Source: VAZQ01 sp035293945 (GTDB taxonomy: Bacteria > Pseudomonadota > Alphaproteobacteria > Rhizobiales > Xanthobacteraceae). Taken from it: a DNA stretch of 64,000 nucleotides. The first letter of the stretch is position 1. The number at the start of each line of letters is the position of its first letter. Under the pieces are notes generated by a model. It saw nothing but the letters and a program-made list of their open reading frames with translations. It did not search any database and was not told the DNA's origin. Positions 1 through 9,047 of the stretch are shown piece after piece. The DNA is taken from contig DATGLV010000019.1 of NCBI GenBank assembly GCA_035293945.1, positions 62,001 through 126,000 of the forward strand. The letters are read 5' to 3'. The position numbers were made by a program, and so were the translations under genes.

Positions 1-151
1 GCCCTGATTGGTCTTCCATGCCGCTCATCCGCTGAGCCGTGCGGCGCGAACAGCCAAACCGTTCCTCCACTTGGCGCAGCATGAGACCAGACCGATGGGT
101 GCGCAACAGGGTGGCGAGATCGAGTAGTTGCTCGGCCTTGGCAAAAGACAT
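1..151 (-). CDS. HTH (WYL/YafY-type) transcriptional regulator, N-terminus only
   Basis: An open frame starts at the ATG ending at 151 on the minus strand and runs off the left edge after about 50 codons. The visible part begins MSFAKAEQLLDLA and continues with a winged-helix segment (VEERFGCSRRTAQRM), which looks like the HTH_11 domain at the head of YafY/DeoR-type proteins that usually carry a WYL ligand-binding domain. The WYL domain itself would lie outside the window, so the family is inferred from the N-terminus alone. It is transcribed away from the large helicase gene at 380, with about 230 bp between them. WYL regulators often sit next to defence genes, which makes control of the helicase plausible. 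Confidence 0.55.
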   Translation of the reverse strand, partial: MSFAKAEQLLDLATLLRTHRSGLMLRQVEERFGCSRRTAQRMSGMEDQSG

Positions 152-379
152 GGATTCCTGACAGAATCTGATACCGTGTTCTTCTACGATTGAGCCTAAT
201 ACTAGACATCATTGAAACAGGCTTGCGAGGGGTCCCGCGAAAATAATACCTTCGTCTGGAAATGGGGGCTGGAAGTCAAGGCGCGAATTCCGTGACACTG
301 GCCGCTGAAAACTATTCGTCGCTCTTAAAGCGGCGAACGGTTAGCTGTGCACCAAATACAACTCCTAGGCTAGAGAAAA

Positions 380-3300
380 TTGCTGGCGACCTGCAACATG
401 GGCACCCTCCAAGAACATCTGAAAGGGACGATTGAATACACCGAGAAGCTCCTCTCGCTGGGTGAGAGAGTAGTTTTCGACGTGCTGGCGGAGTCAGTCG
501 TTGCCGTTCCAGAGCAGGAATTCCGGGACAAAGACGGAATCACTCTTGACCCGGATGGAGGGGAGAGCTGGATCCAGATTCGGCGTCTGCAGGAGACGAA
601 AGCCCCGGATCCAGGGAAAGAATTTGAGGGATGGTACGACGGAGATCTGAAGTCGCCAGATAAGCCTCCTGTGCTGCGCGAAACCAGAATGGTCAAACTC
701 GACCGCAGCACGATCGAGAAATGGATTGCCAGCGGCATCATCAATGCTGAAGACGTGATGGAGCCCCTACGCGGCGGCACCGGCGGCGACAAGGACGTGC
801 TGCTCAAGGCCGATTACCTTCCGGAATTCCGAAGCAGATGGAACTCCTACCTTCAGGGAGCGTGGTCAGCCTGGGCTTCGGTCGAGAAACCACGGCGCAA
901 GGTGGCGGCTCTCTACAACAAGCTCTACCAAATCCACCAGCGAATGGTCTCGTTCGGGGAGGATAACCCGCTTGAACTCGTCATGGGCGTTGGGGTCGCC
1001 CGATGGCATGTTGACGGCCACAAGCTCACTTCGACGTTGATTGAGCAAGGCGTCGAAACCGGCATCAGCGAGGACGGATCCTTCGTCGTTCGTCCTCGTT
1101 CGGTTGCGCCGATCGTGAATCTAAAACCGTTTTACGCGCTAGACAGCGTCGCGGCGAGCGAAGCGGTCCAGCGCAACGCCACTAGTGAACTCGCTCGTCT
1201 CCTCGAGGATTCGGCCGTCTCGTTCTCCCCATTTGATAAAAGCACATTTACGCCGGTCCTTCGGATGTGTGCGAACAATCTGACCTCCGCCGGCCGTTAC
1301 TTCCCCGACGACAGCCCGGCCGAGCGCATACTTCCCCCCTTGGGGGAGCATCTTGTCGTGACGGATACATGGGTCCTATTCGCACGGCAGCGGACCGAAG
1401 ATATCCGCCGGGACGACCTCAAACGGTTGCAGGACAAGGTAATCAGCGCCGAGGACGAGATGAGCTTGCCGGCGGCAGCTCGCGGATTCGTCAAGCGGCC
1501 GAGCAACGAGCAAAGTGCCAGTTTCGATGTGGACCTTCCGGAAGGGCCTCTTGTAGTCCGCCCCGGGATAGAGAGGGCGCCGGCCGGCGCCGAGGTGCGA
1601 CAGGAAAAGCGCCCGGCGCGAGATCAAGTGTTCTTCCCCTTGCCGTTCAACGAGGAGCAGATCGAGATCGCGGAGTCGTTGCAGGACGAGAACACCGCCG
1701 GCATTGTGGTGCAAGGTCCACCGGGCACTGGTAAAACTCACACCATCGCGAACGTGATCTGCCATTATTTGGCCGTTGGGAAAAACGTCCTCGTCACGGC
1801 CAAGACTCCCGAAGCGCTCATCGCGATCCAGGAAAAGCTGCCGGAAGCCATTCGAACGCTGGCCATCTCTATCGTCCACGATGATCGTGACGGTGCCCGT
1901 CAGCTCGAGGCGGCAATGACGTTGCTGTCAGAGGAGGCCAAACAAGTCAAACTTGCCGAGCTCAAGGAGGCGATCCAGACGAGACACCAGCGCTTGGACG
2001 CGATCCGCGAGCGCCGCAAGCAAGTGGACACCGAACTCGGCGCGATTGCCCGAAGCAATCTCGAAAGAGTAGCGTTTCGTGGCTCCTCCCTTTCACCAAT
2101 GGAACTTGCCGAAGCTGTCGCGAAGGAGCGAAGTGAACACGCTTGGTTTCCAGATCGGCTGGCGGCCGGCGCCAAGGCGGTGCCATTATTTGATGACCAG
2201 GATATCGCGGCGGCACGAGACATTCGCGGACGCGCGAAGGACAATCTCGTCCATCCGACCGAGTGCATTCCCGATCCACGCAGCCTCTTACCCACCACGC
2301 ACGTGGTCCGCTCACACCAGACGCTGAGAAACGCCGCAGCGGCGGAACACTCGATCGAGCGTGGTGACACTCCCATGCTCATCGCAGAAACCGCTTTAGA
2401 TCTCGAAGCCGCGCGTGCTCTGGATGACTTTCTGGACAATATCGACAATGTAGCCCGGGCCCTTCCCGAGTCCGGCAAATGGCTGAAGAGGGCCGTTCTC
2501 AAGGTCATTCAACACCAGCGGTCCGGCGGTGCCGAGGCGGACGCCATGCTGCATCTGCTTGCCCGTTGGGGCGATCTGGGTCGGCGAGGAAGCGTATTCC
2601 TCAAGCGGCAAATTTATATCGACGAAGCAACTCAGGATCAGGCTGATCTTGATGTTCCGCTGAAGCATCTCGCCGCTGGGAAGAAACCATTCGGCATACT
2701 GGGGCTCGGGAAGGGAGATGCGAAGAGGCGGCTGGACAGCATCTCCATCGAGGGGCGGCAACCGAACTCCCCTGCAGAGTGGGAAGAAGTGCGGGGCTGT
2801 CGCCAATGGCACGCGCATCTAGACGCGTTTATTGAAGATTGGAACGCCCAGACAGTTGTCTCGAGTTTCTTCCGCTTCCACCCCTCTTGGTCGAGGTCTG
2901 ACACAGCGAATTACGTGGTCAGTTGGAGAGATGTGGTCGAACGAGCTGGGAGCATCTTGGTGCAGGCGAATACGCAAGAGGCCGTCGCCAGGCGTCTCTT
3001 CGCGTACGGGATCGATTTCGACGCGGTGTTCATCAGTTGGGACACCACACAGATCAGCGCGGCGCTCCGGAGCAATTTTTTGCGTATCGAGGCCGCGGGC
3101 GCCAGGTCCACCAGAGAAGAAATCCGGACGCTGGGTGGGGTATCAGAGGCTCCGCTCCACCAGACCATTCGAGAGATCGCGGAAGTCTTGGGTGACACAA
3201 CGACATCCGACCACGTTATCGCGCAAAGCTGGCAGCGAATGATAGAGCATGCACAGCTTCTTGAGCGGCTCCGCGTAGACTTCGCCAGATTGGACGATGT

Positions 3301-5413
3301 CGCAGAAAAGATCCAATGTTCGGGAGCACCCGAATGGGCGAGAATTGTACGTTCGGTTCCAGGTGCCGAAGCTCTTCCGACCTCGTGGCGTCGGACGTGG
3401 GAGTGGGCTTGTGCAGATGCTTATGTCCGACGCATCTGTGATCGCGACCGCCTGAAGGCACTCCGTATTGAGCAATCGCACCTTGAGGCGGAACAGAAGC
3501 GCCTGTTCGCGGAAATCGTACGGCTGCGAACCTTCTATGGCCTAAAGATCAAGATAACCGACGCTGTCGATGCAGCCCTAGCCCGGTTCGCCACCGCGAT
3601 CGGCCGGTTGGGTGCCGGCACCGGCAAGGCAGCGCCGCGATATCGCCGCATAATCCGTGACGCGACCGCCGACGCTGCAGCTGCAATCCCTTGCTGGATC
3701 ATACCGGAATGGCGTGTGAGTGAGCAGCTTCCGTCTGACCTCGGTATGTTCGACCTCGTCATCGTCGACGAGGCTAGCCAATCCAACGTTACGGCCCTTC
3801 CGGCAATCCTGCGAGGGAAAAAGGTTCTTATCGTCGGCGACGACAAACAAGTTTCGCCGACAGTCGTCGGGATCGAAGAGCGCCAGATTATTCAACTCCG
3901 CGAGACCTATCTGAAGGGTCATCCATTACGGGACCAATTGGAGCCATCGACGTCCCTCTACGACCTCGCAAAAATCGCCTTCCCCGGGAAGGTAATTATG
4001 CTCCGTGAACACTTCCGGTGCGTGGAGCCGATCATCCGCTTTTCGAGCCAATTCTACGGCGGCAAGCTCGTCCCTTTGCGGCTTCCGACCGCGACAGAGC
4101 GGCTCGATCCACCTTTGATCGACATTCTGGTACGCGGAGCCCGACGCGTACGGGAGGTAAACGAGGGAGAGGCTAAGGTCATCATTGAAGAAATTCGTAG
4201 GCTGATCGAAGAACCCGCCTTCGCGAACAGGACGATCGGCGTGATCTCGCTTGTCGGAGAGAAACAGGCCAAGCTAATCCACGACCGTCTTGTGAGGGAC
4301 CTGGGACCCGTAGCCATGAATCGGCACCGGATTATGTGCGGCAACGCAGCAACGTTTCAGGGTCAGGAGCGCGACATCGTGTTCCTATCGATGGTGGAAT
4401 GCCCGGAGAGCGCACGAGCGAAAGCAAGCCGCGTGTTCGAACAGCGGTTCAACGTAGCGCTTTCGCGGGCCCGTGACCGAATGATCCTTGTTCGGTCAGT
4501 GACCTTGGCCGACCTGAAATCCGAGACGGACCTCAAGCGCAAGGTTATTGAGCATTTCCGCGACCCCATGAAGACTGGAATGGTGGCATTGCCAAAGAAC
4601 GTCCTCGATCTTTGCCAGTCGGATTTCGAACGCGAAGTGGGCATCGAGCTAATCACGCGCGGCTACCGCATCCATCCTCAAGTCCCTGTAGGTCAATACT
4701 CGCTCGATTTCGTTGTGGAAGGTGAGCTGGACCTGCGGCTAGCAGTCGAGTGCGACGGAGATCCGTTCCATGGGCCGGACCGGTGGGCCGCAGACTTGCA
4801 ACGCCAACGGAGCCTCGAACGGGCGGGCTGGACGTTTTGGAGGGTGTGGGGCTCACACTGGCGTGCCGACCGCGAGGGATGCATCTCGGACTTACTCCAG
4901 ACCCTCGATGCACTCGGAATTAAGCCGCTCGGAGCGGCAACGATGTCCCGCCATTGGACCGAACATCGGGAGGTCGGCGAAGCACCTGGTGATGCTGTCG
5001 GGATCCCGCCACTCGACGAACGGACCCCAATAGTCTCAGGATTCAAAGAAGACACCCACTCGATCTTAGTCAACGAGCTAGCCACTAAGGTCCCGATCGA
5101 GGTCGATTCAGTTGCGGCACTGCGTACTGCGGAGGCGCAGACCTCGGTTGCACTCGCGGTGCGGGCTGGGGGTATCGGCATCGGAGATTGGGTCACGGTG
5201 CGTTACGTCGAGAACAACCGCGTGCGGAAGCTGAGAATCAGCGCCGATCAAAACGAGCCAGGCAAGGGGATAATCTGGGCGCGCTCCCCGTTGGGCGCCG
5301 CACTTCTGCGCGCCACGATCGACGATGAGGTCGAGTATGAGTTGAAACCCGGAGAAAACAGAGTTGTTCTAGTTCAGGCAATCGAACCTGCGCAGCATGG
5401 GGCAACCCCCTAG
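380..5413 (+). CDS. Superfamily 1 (DNA2/UPF1-like) helicase fused to a C-terminal Vsr-like nuclease; Hhe-like candidate defence protein
   Basis: The frame opens with TTG at 380; an ATG at 398 is an alternative start, and neither has a strong ribosome site. The 1,677-residue product has Walker A (GPPGTGKT, residues 446-453), a split helicase core with a long inserted middle region, the Walker B motif DEAS (1130-1133), then LIVGDDKQ, LREHFRC, TFQGQERDIVF and NVALSRARDR, which are motifs III to VI of DNA2/UPF1-type helicases. Residues about 1414-1505 form a Vsr/MTES_1575-like nuclease fold with VECDGDPFHG and a conserved Trp-rich end (WRVWGSHW). Helicase-Vsr fusions of this size are known in bacterial defence islands (the Hhe type, described as DUF4011-helicase-Vsr). 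I do not see a clear DUF4011 motif in the first 350 residues, so the match to Hhe is by architecture only. A short reading frame follows immediately (TAG-ATG). Confidence 0.85.
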   Translation: MLATCNMGTLQEHLKGTIEYTEKLLSLGERVVFDVLAESVVAVPEQEFRDKDGITLDPDGGESWIQIRRLQETKAPDPGKEFEGWYDGDLKSPDKPPVLRETRMVKLDRSTIEKWIASGIINAEDVMEPLRGGTGGDKDVLLKADYLPEFRSRWNSYLQGAWSAWASVEKPRRKVAALYNKLYQIHQRMVSFGEDNPLELVMGVGVARWHVDGHKLTSTLIEQGVETGISEDGSFVVRPRSVAPIVNLKPFYALDSVAASEAVQRNATSELARLLEDSAVSFSPFDKSTFTPVLRMCANNLTSAGRYFPDDSPAERILPPLGEHLVVTDTWVLFARQRTEDIRRDDLKRLQDKVISAEDEMSLPAAARGFVKRPSNEQSASFDVDLPEGPLVVRPGIERAPAGAEVRQEKRPARDQVFFPLPFNEEQIEIAESLQDENTAGIVVQGPPGTGKTHTIANVICHYLAVGKNVLVTAKTPEALIAIQEKLPEAIRTLAISIVHDDRDGARQLEAAMTLLSEEAKQVKLAELKEAIQTRHQRLDAIRERRKQVDTELGAIARSNLERVAFRGSSLSPMELAEAVAKERSEHAWFPDRLAAGAKAVPLFDDQDIAAARDIRGRAKDNLVHPTECIPDPRSLLPTTHVVRSHQTLRNAAAAEHSIERGDTPMLIAETALDLEAARALDDFLDNIDNVARALPESGKWLKRAVLKVIQHQRSGGAEADAMLHLLARWGDLGRRGSVFLKRQIYIDEATQDQADLDVPLKHLAAGKKPFGILGLGKGDAKRRLDSISIEGRQPNSPAEWEEVRGCRQWHAHLDAFIEDWNAQTVVSSFFRFHPSWSRSDTANYVVSWRDVVERAGSILVQANTQEAVARRLFAYGIDFDAVFISWDTTQISAALRSNFLRIEAAGARSTREEIRTLGGVSEAPLHQTIREIAEVLGDTTTSDHVIAQSWQRMIEHAQLLERLRVDFARLDDVAEKIQCSGAPEWARIVRSVPGAEALPTSWRRTWEWACADAYVRRICDRDRLKALRIEQSHLEAEQKRLFAEIVRLRTFYGLKIKITDAVDAALARFATAIGRLGAGTGKAAPRYRRIIRDATADAAAAIPCWIIPEWRVSEQLPSDLGMFDLVIVDEASQSNVTALPAILRGKKVLIVGDDKQVSPTVVGIEERQIIQLRETYLKGHPLRDQLEPSTSLYDLAKIAFPGKVIMLREHFRCVEPIIRFSSQFYGGKLVPLRLPTATERLDPPLIDILVRGARRVREVNEGEAKVIIEEIRRLIEEPAFANRTIGVISLVGEKQAKLIHDRLVRDLGPVAMNRHRIMCGNAATFQGQERDIVFLSMVECPESARAKASRVFEQRFNVALSRARDRMILVRSVTLADLKSETDLKRKVIEHFRDPMKTGMVALPKNVLDLCQSDFEREVGIELITRGYRIHPQVPVGQYSLDFVVEGELDLRLAVECDGDPFHGPDRWAADLQRQRSLERAGWTFWRVWGSHWRADREGCISDLLQTLDALGIKPLGAATMSRHWTEHREVGEAPGDAVGIPPLDERTPIVSGFKEDTHSILVNELATKVPIEVDSVAALRTAEAQTSVALAVRAGGIGIGDWVTVRYVENNRVRKLRISADQNEPGKGIIWARSPLGAALLRATIDDEVEYELKPGENRVVLVQAIEPAQHGATP

Positions 5414-5743
5414 ATGATGAGTTGGCTCGCCCGGTACTTCACGCGGCAAAAGGGTAAGAGTAAGGAGGTGGAAGACGTTCGCAAAAAGTTCCAGGATTTT
5501 CTGCCAAACGACTACATTCGCCTACCAGAATTTTCTAGTGACAAAATGGGCGTAACTCGAGTTTTCGTCGAACTCGGAAAGCTCACGTGGTTTGTGACGA
5601 CCCTTACTCGAATGTTCCGCTGCGCGCGCGGTCCCCATCGGTCTCGCGCTTTCGCCAGGCGTCCATTTCGTCCTGCAGCTGCGCTTTCGCCTTTGCGAGC
5701 GGCTCGGCAAGCATGGGCATTTCGCTCAGATCGAGATAGTTAA
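5414..5743 (+). pseudogene. Truncated gene following the helicase
   Basis: The ATG follows the helicase stop codon with no gap, so the two were probably co-translated. The first 60 or so codons (MMSWLARYFTRQKGKS, then a charged stretch ending near GKLTWFVTT) look like real coding sequence with a basic N-terminus. From about 5590 the composition changes to Arg/Ala/Pro-rich text typical of an antisense reading, and from 5604 the other strand carries a plausible gene end. I read this as the 5' part of the second gene of the helicase operon, cut off by a recombination joint near 5595. I do not recognise its family. Confidence 0.4.
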
Positions 5744-5800
5744 GCAGCTTGAGCCGAGAATCATACTGCGATGATATTGAGCCAATGCCGCCGCTGGGGC
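5604..5800 (-). pseudogene. C-terminal remnant of a gene, possibly a sulfatase
   Basis: On the minus strand a frame ending with TAA at 5604-5606 reads SRLKLLNYLDLSEMPML, then AKAQLQDEMDAWRKRETD and a short tail. The pattern of a leucine-rich segment, a proline, a long amphipathic helix and W-x3-ET-D near the end resembles the last 50 residues of arylsulfatase-family proteins. No start codon or upstream domain is present, since a stop lies near 5825. It abuts the broken gene on the other strand, which marks a junction. The family call is a guess; that the stretch is a coding remnant is somewhat safer. Confidence 0.3.
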
Positions 5801-6044
5801 GTAGACACGGGTTTGTCAGGAGTTAAATGCTTCGGAGGGGGCGCCCGCGACGAACGCGTCGGCGGATGGCGAGGATCGTGATCGGGTCCCAATTGAAACC
5901 CAGCGGAGACCCTGCGGAAACCCAGCGAGCCTGCGTGCCAAGGCGCGATGGCGCTAAGCATTGACGTGGATTGCTGAAGACGTCGAGTCAAGCGAACCGA
6001 CAGGCTGACGATCAATCCGCGTGTCCCGCGGGGATAGCGACCGC

Positions 6045-6140
6045 TGACGAGTGTCTGAACCGAGATCGTTCGGTCTCGCTCTGGACGAGGACACGGCGGC
6101 GGTCGGAATCAAACGGTCGACGGTCAGCCGCTCACTGGTC
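6045..6140 (+). pseudogene. Possible cyanophycinase (peptidase S51) remnant
   Basis: The plus strand reads RSFGLALDEDTAAV from about 6060. Cyanophycinases and related S51 peptidases have a G-x-G-x-DEDTA segment, and the DEDTA core is a recognisable signature. The sequence after it does not continue in the expected way, and nothing upstream matches. If real this is a fragment of about 25 codons. The stretch 5744-6266 otherwise holds nothing I can assign. Confidence 0.25.
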
Positions 6141-6266
6141 GTCCGCCAAGGAGACGCCGTCAAGGCCTGGAGCCAAAACGGAGGAAGCGGCGGCGTTCAG
6201 GAAAAGCTGTGCAAGGTAATCAGTGGGGGTGAAAATTTGCGCAGCGACCCCTCCTTGTATGCACGG

Positions 6267-6279
6267 TAAAGTCGTGTAG
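6267..6279 (+). promoter_or_regulatory. Conserved TAAAGTMGTGTAG motif, copy 1
   Basis: TAAAGTCGTGTAG lies 12 nt before the first stem of the pseudoknotted RNA at 6292. The second RNA (59114) has TAAAGTAGTGTAG at the same 12-nt distance, and a third occurrence (TGAAGTAGTGTAG) is at 61360. It may be a promoter element or the 5' end of the RNA. Confidence 0.45.
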
Positions 6280-6291
6280 CATCCTATGAGA

Positions 6292-6335
6292 GCTGCCAGC
6301 GGGACCTGCCGAAGTCCCAGGGGCAACCGGGCAGC
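6292..6335 (+). promoter_or_regulatory. Structured leader RNA with predicted pseudoknot, copy 1
   Basis: Stem 1 pairs GCTGCC (6292-6297) with GGCAGC (6330-6335). Stem 2 pairs GGGAC (6301-6305) with GTCCC (6314-6318). The stem-2 loop contains TGCC (6307-6310), which can pair with GGCA (6322-6325) to give a pseudoknot. A second copy at 59114-59156 keeps all three helices, with a compensatory G-C to A-T change in stem 1. It ends 105 nt before the start of the substrate-binding protein gene, so a riboswitch or other cis-acting leader is likely. I cannot match it to a known RNA class. Confidence 0.55.
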
Positions 6336-6440
6336 GCGACGGCCGTCGGCGAGCGCAATCATACGCATAGGACGAGTACTATCCTGCGTCGCGCACTGTT
6401 GCGCGACGACTCGGTTGGCTTGGCACACTCAGGTGAGATC

Positions 6441-8042
6441 ATGAAAACAATTGCGCGCTTGACGACTGTGGCTGCCTCTTTGTTTGCACTCTTGCTGCCG
6501 GCGCGGGGCGAGGGCGTGCTGCGCATCGCTATGACAGCTTCGGATATCCCGACCGCAACCGGCACACCGAATAACGGCTTCGAGGGCTATCGTTTTCTTG
6601 GTTACCCGATTTTCGAAGGTCTGGTGCTATGGGACTTGTCGCGTGCCGACCAACTTGCCGATCTGCGTCCGGGACTCGCGGAAACCTACGAACAGGCGCC
6701 CGACGACAAAAAGACCTGGATTTTCCATTTGCGGCACGGCGTGAAATTCCATGACGGCACCCCCTTCGATGCCAACGCAGTGTTGTGGAATCTCGATCGC
6801 TTCTTCAAAAATGACAGCCCGCAATTCGACGTAGCCGCTTCCGGCTTGATGCGGGGCCGACTGGCAACTCTCGTTGGCTATCGGAAAGTCGACGATTATA
6901 CGGTATCGCTCACCACCCGCGAGCCAACGTCTTATCTCCCCTACTTGGTAGTTTACATGCTCTTCACCTCGCCCGCCTCATTTGAGAAGGCGGGCCGCGA
7001 TTGGGGACGTGTCGAAACATTGCCGGCGGCCGGGACCGGACCGTTTCGTCTGAACAAGGTGCTGCCGCATGAAATGGCCGAATTGGCTCGGTTCGACGGC
7101 TACTGGGATCAGGCGCACAGGGCGAAGGTGGACGTGGTCCGGCTGCTGCCGATTCCGGAAGCGAACAGCCGCCTTGCAGCCCTTCGTTCCGGCCAAGTCG
7201 ACTGGATCGAGGTACCACCACCTGACGGCATTCCCTCGCTCAAGGCGGCAGGTTTCACGATCGTCACCAACTCCTACCCGCACCTTTGGCCGTGGACCTT
7301 CCTCACCGGCGCAACAAACTCGCCGTTCAAGAGCGAGAAGGTACGCCAGGCGCTGAACTATTGCATCGATCGCAGCGGCTTGGTGACGCTGCTCAATGGC
7401 ACAGCGGAGGCGTCCACCGGTTGGCTCAAGCCGAAAGACCCCGGTTTCGGCAAGCCTGAAAATCTGTACCGCTTCGATCCTGCCAAGGGCAAGGCGTTGC
7501 TGGCGGAAGCGGGATATTCCGCAACCAAACCGTTGTCCTTCAAAGTCATGATCTCGACCTCGGGCTCCGGCCAGATGATGCCGTTGCCGATGAACGAGTA
7601 CCTGCAGGAAAATTTAAAGCAGGCCTGCGGCGTCAATGTCGAGTTCGATGTGGTCGACTGGAATGTGCTGTTCAACGCGCTGCGGCTGCCGCCTGACAGC
7701 CCGCAGCTTCACGGCGTTATGGCACTCAATAATTCGGTGCCCACTTCCGACGTTAGCATCATGGCGCGGTTCTATTCGGCAGCTTTCTTCTCTCCTAATG
7801 GCTTCAATTTTGGACACTGGCAGGATGACAAGTTCGAAGCCGCGTTGAAGACGGTGGGCGAGGCTACAGAATCCGCTGTGATTGAGGCGTCGTATCGCGC
7901 GGCTCATGAGCGTCTGGTGGACAACCCACCCATCCTCTACATCGTCCACGACCTTAATCCGCGCGCCATGAGCAAGTCCGTAAACGGATTCGTCTCAGCT
8001 CAATCGTGGTTCATAGACCTCACACTCGTCAGCATGCGCTGA
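6441..8042 (+). CDS. ABC transporter substrate-binding protein, peptide/nickel (DppA/OppA) family
   Basis: A periplasmic solute-binding protein of the SBP_bac_5 family (533 residues, normal length) that captures the ligand for the importer encoded just downstream. The ATG at 6441 was chosen because it is preceded by AGGTGAG and opens a classical signal peptide (MKTIARLTTVAASLFALLL, cleavage after about residue 23); the frame is open 14 codons further upstream but without a signal sequence. Family landmarks are LRHGVKFHDGTPF and the domain boundary around ALNYCIDRSGL. First gene of a five-gene transport operon that ends in an amidase pair, which suggests an amide, dipeptide or similar nitrogen compound as ligand. 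The ligand cannot be read from the sequence. A structured leader RNA lies 105 nt upstream. Confidence 0.92.
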   Translation: MKTIARLTTVAASLFALLLPARGEGVLRIAMTASDIPTATGTPNNGFEGYRFLGYPIFEGLVLWDLSRADQLADLRPGLAETYEQAPDDKKTWIFHLRHGVKFHDGTPFDANAVLWNLDRFFKNDSPQFDVAASGLMRGRLATLVGYRKVDDYTVSLTTREPTSYLPYLVVYMLFTSPASFEKAGRDWGRVETLPAAGTGPFRLNKVLPHEMAELARFDGYWDQAHRAKVDVVRLLPIPEANSRLAALRSGQVDWIEVPPPDGIPSLKAAGFTIVTNSYPHLWPWTFLTGATNSPFKSEKVRQALNYCIDRSGLVTLLNGTAEASTGWLKPKDPGFGKPENLYRFDPAKGKALLAEAGYSATKPLSFKVMISTSGSGQMMPLPMNEYLQENLKQACGVNVEFDVVDWNVLFNALRLPPDSPQLHGVMALNNSVPTSDVSIMARFYSAAFFSPNGFNFGHWQDDKFEAALKTVGEATESAVIEASYRAAHERLVDNPPILYIVHDLNPRAMSKSVNGFVSAQSWFIDLTLVSMR

Positions 8043-8090
8043 CGTCATAGTTGCGGCCCCGGCCGCAGCGGATGGCTGCGGAGCGCCCGA

Positions 8091-9044
8091 ATGCTCCTCT
8101 ATGCGCTCAAGCGGCTTCTCTACGTGATGCCGGTCGCCATCGGGGTCAGCATCATTTGCTTTCTGCTGGTCCATATCGCGCCAGGGGACCCGCTTGCCGC
8201 AATCCTGCCGGCCGATGCTCCGCCGGAGGTGGCGGAACAGGTGCGGGCCGCCTACGGGCTCGATAAGCCGCTCCCGGTGCAATATTCGCTGTGGTTCTGG
8301 AAGGTGCTTCACGGCGATCTCGGCAATTCCATTGCCACCCGGCGCGCTGTCTCCGACGAAGTGCTGCGCGCCGTAGGCAACAGCGTGATCCTCGCTGCGG
8401 TTGCGACCGCGATCGGCTTCACGCTTGGTGCCTTTTTCGGCTTCGTGGCGGGATATTTCCGTGGCTCGCTGCTCGACAGAGCTGCTTCCCTCGTCTCAGT
8501 CCTCGGTGTCAGCGTGCCGCATTACTGGCTCGGCATGGTACTGGTCATCATCTTTTCGGTGGAGCTCAACTGGCTGCCACCGACAGGTGCCGGGCCGAAC
8601 GGATCGGCAGCGTGGCGGCCTGATGCTGAACATCTGCGCTACATCATCCTGCCCGCCGTCACGATGTCGGTGATCCCCATGGGGATCATCGCGCGCACCG
8701 TGCGGTCTCTGGTAGCTGACATACTCGAACAGGAATTTGTCCAGGGGCTGCGCGCCAAGGGGCTCGGCGAGGTTGGCGTGCTGCGCCACGTGGCCGCTAA
8801 CGCGGCGCCGACCGCGCTGGCCGTGATGGGCCTCCAGCTTGGATATCTGCTTGGCGGCTCTATCCTGATTGAGACGGTATTCTCCTGGCCGGGCACCGGT
8901 TTTCTGCTCAATTCAGCGATTTTCCAGCGCGACCTGCCGCTGCTTCAGGGCACCATTCTGGTGCTGGCGATGTTTTTCGTCGTGCTCAACCTCGTTGTCG
9001 ATGTGATGCAAACCGCGCTCGATCCGCGCATTAAGCGAGACTGA
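8091..9044 (+). CDS. ABC transporter permease, DppB family
   Basis: Inner-membrane permease of 317 residues. The N-terminus LLYALKRLLYVMPVAIGVS is the usual first helix of DppB/OppB proteins, the conserved HIAPGDPL follows, and LGVSVPHYWLGM and the ETVFSWPGTG loop are family hallmarks. Six transmembrane segments are apparent. The cytoplasmic coupling segment lies around RAKGLGEVGVLRHVAANA. It forms the translocation pore together with the next gene, which begins 3 bp after its stop codon. The start ATG at 8091 lies 48 bp after the binding-protein gene. Confidence 0.93.
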   Translation: MLLYALKRLLYVMPVAIGVSIICFLLVHIAPGDPLAAILPADAPPEVAEQVRAAYGLDKPLPVQYSLWFWKVLHGDLGNSIATRRAVSDEVLRAVGNSVILAAVATAIGFTLGAFFGFVAGYFRGSLLDRAASLVSVLGVSVPHYWLGMVLVIIFSVELNWLPPTGAGPNGSAAWRPDAEHLRYIILPAVTMSVIPMGIIARTVRSLVADILEQEFVQGLRAKGLGEVGVLRHVAANAAPTALAVMGLQLGYLLGGSILIETVFSWPGTGFLLNSAIFQRDLPLLQGTILVLAMFFVVLNLVVDVMQTALDPRIKRD

Positions 9045-9047
9045 CCG

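Noticed and set aside
1960..5200. Several open frames over 100 codons on the minus strand inside the helicase gene
   Set aside because: All are antisense shadows without ribosome sites or recognisable motifs, while the plus-strand frame carries all the helicase motifs in order.
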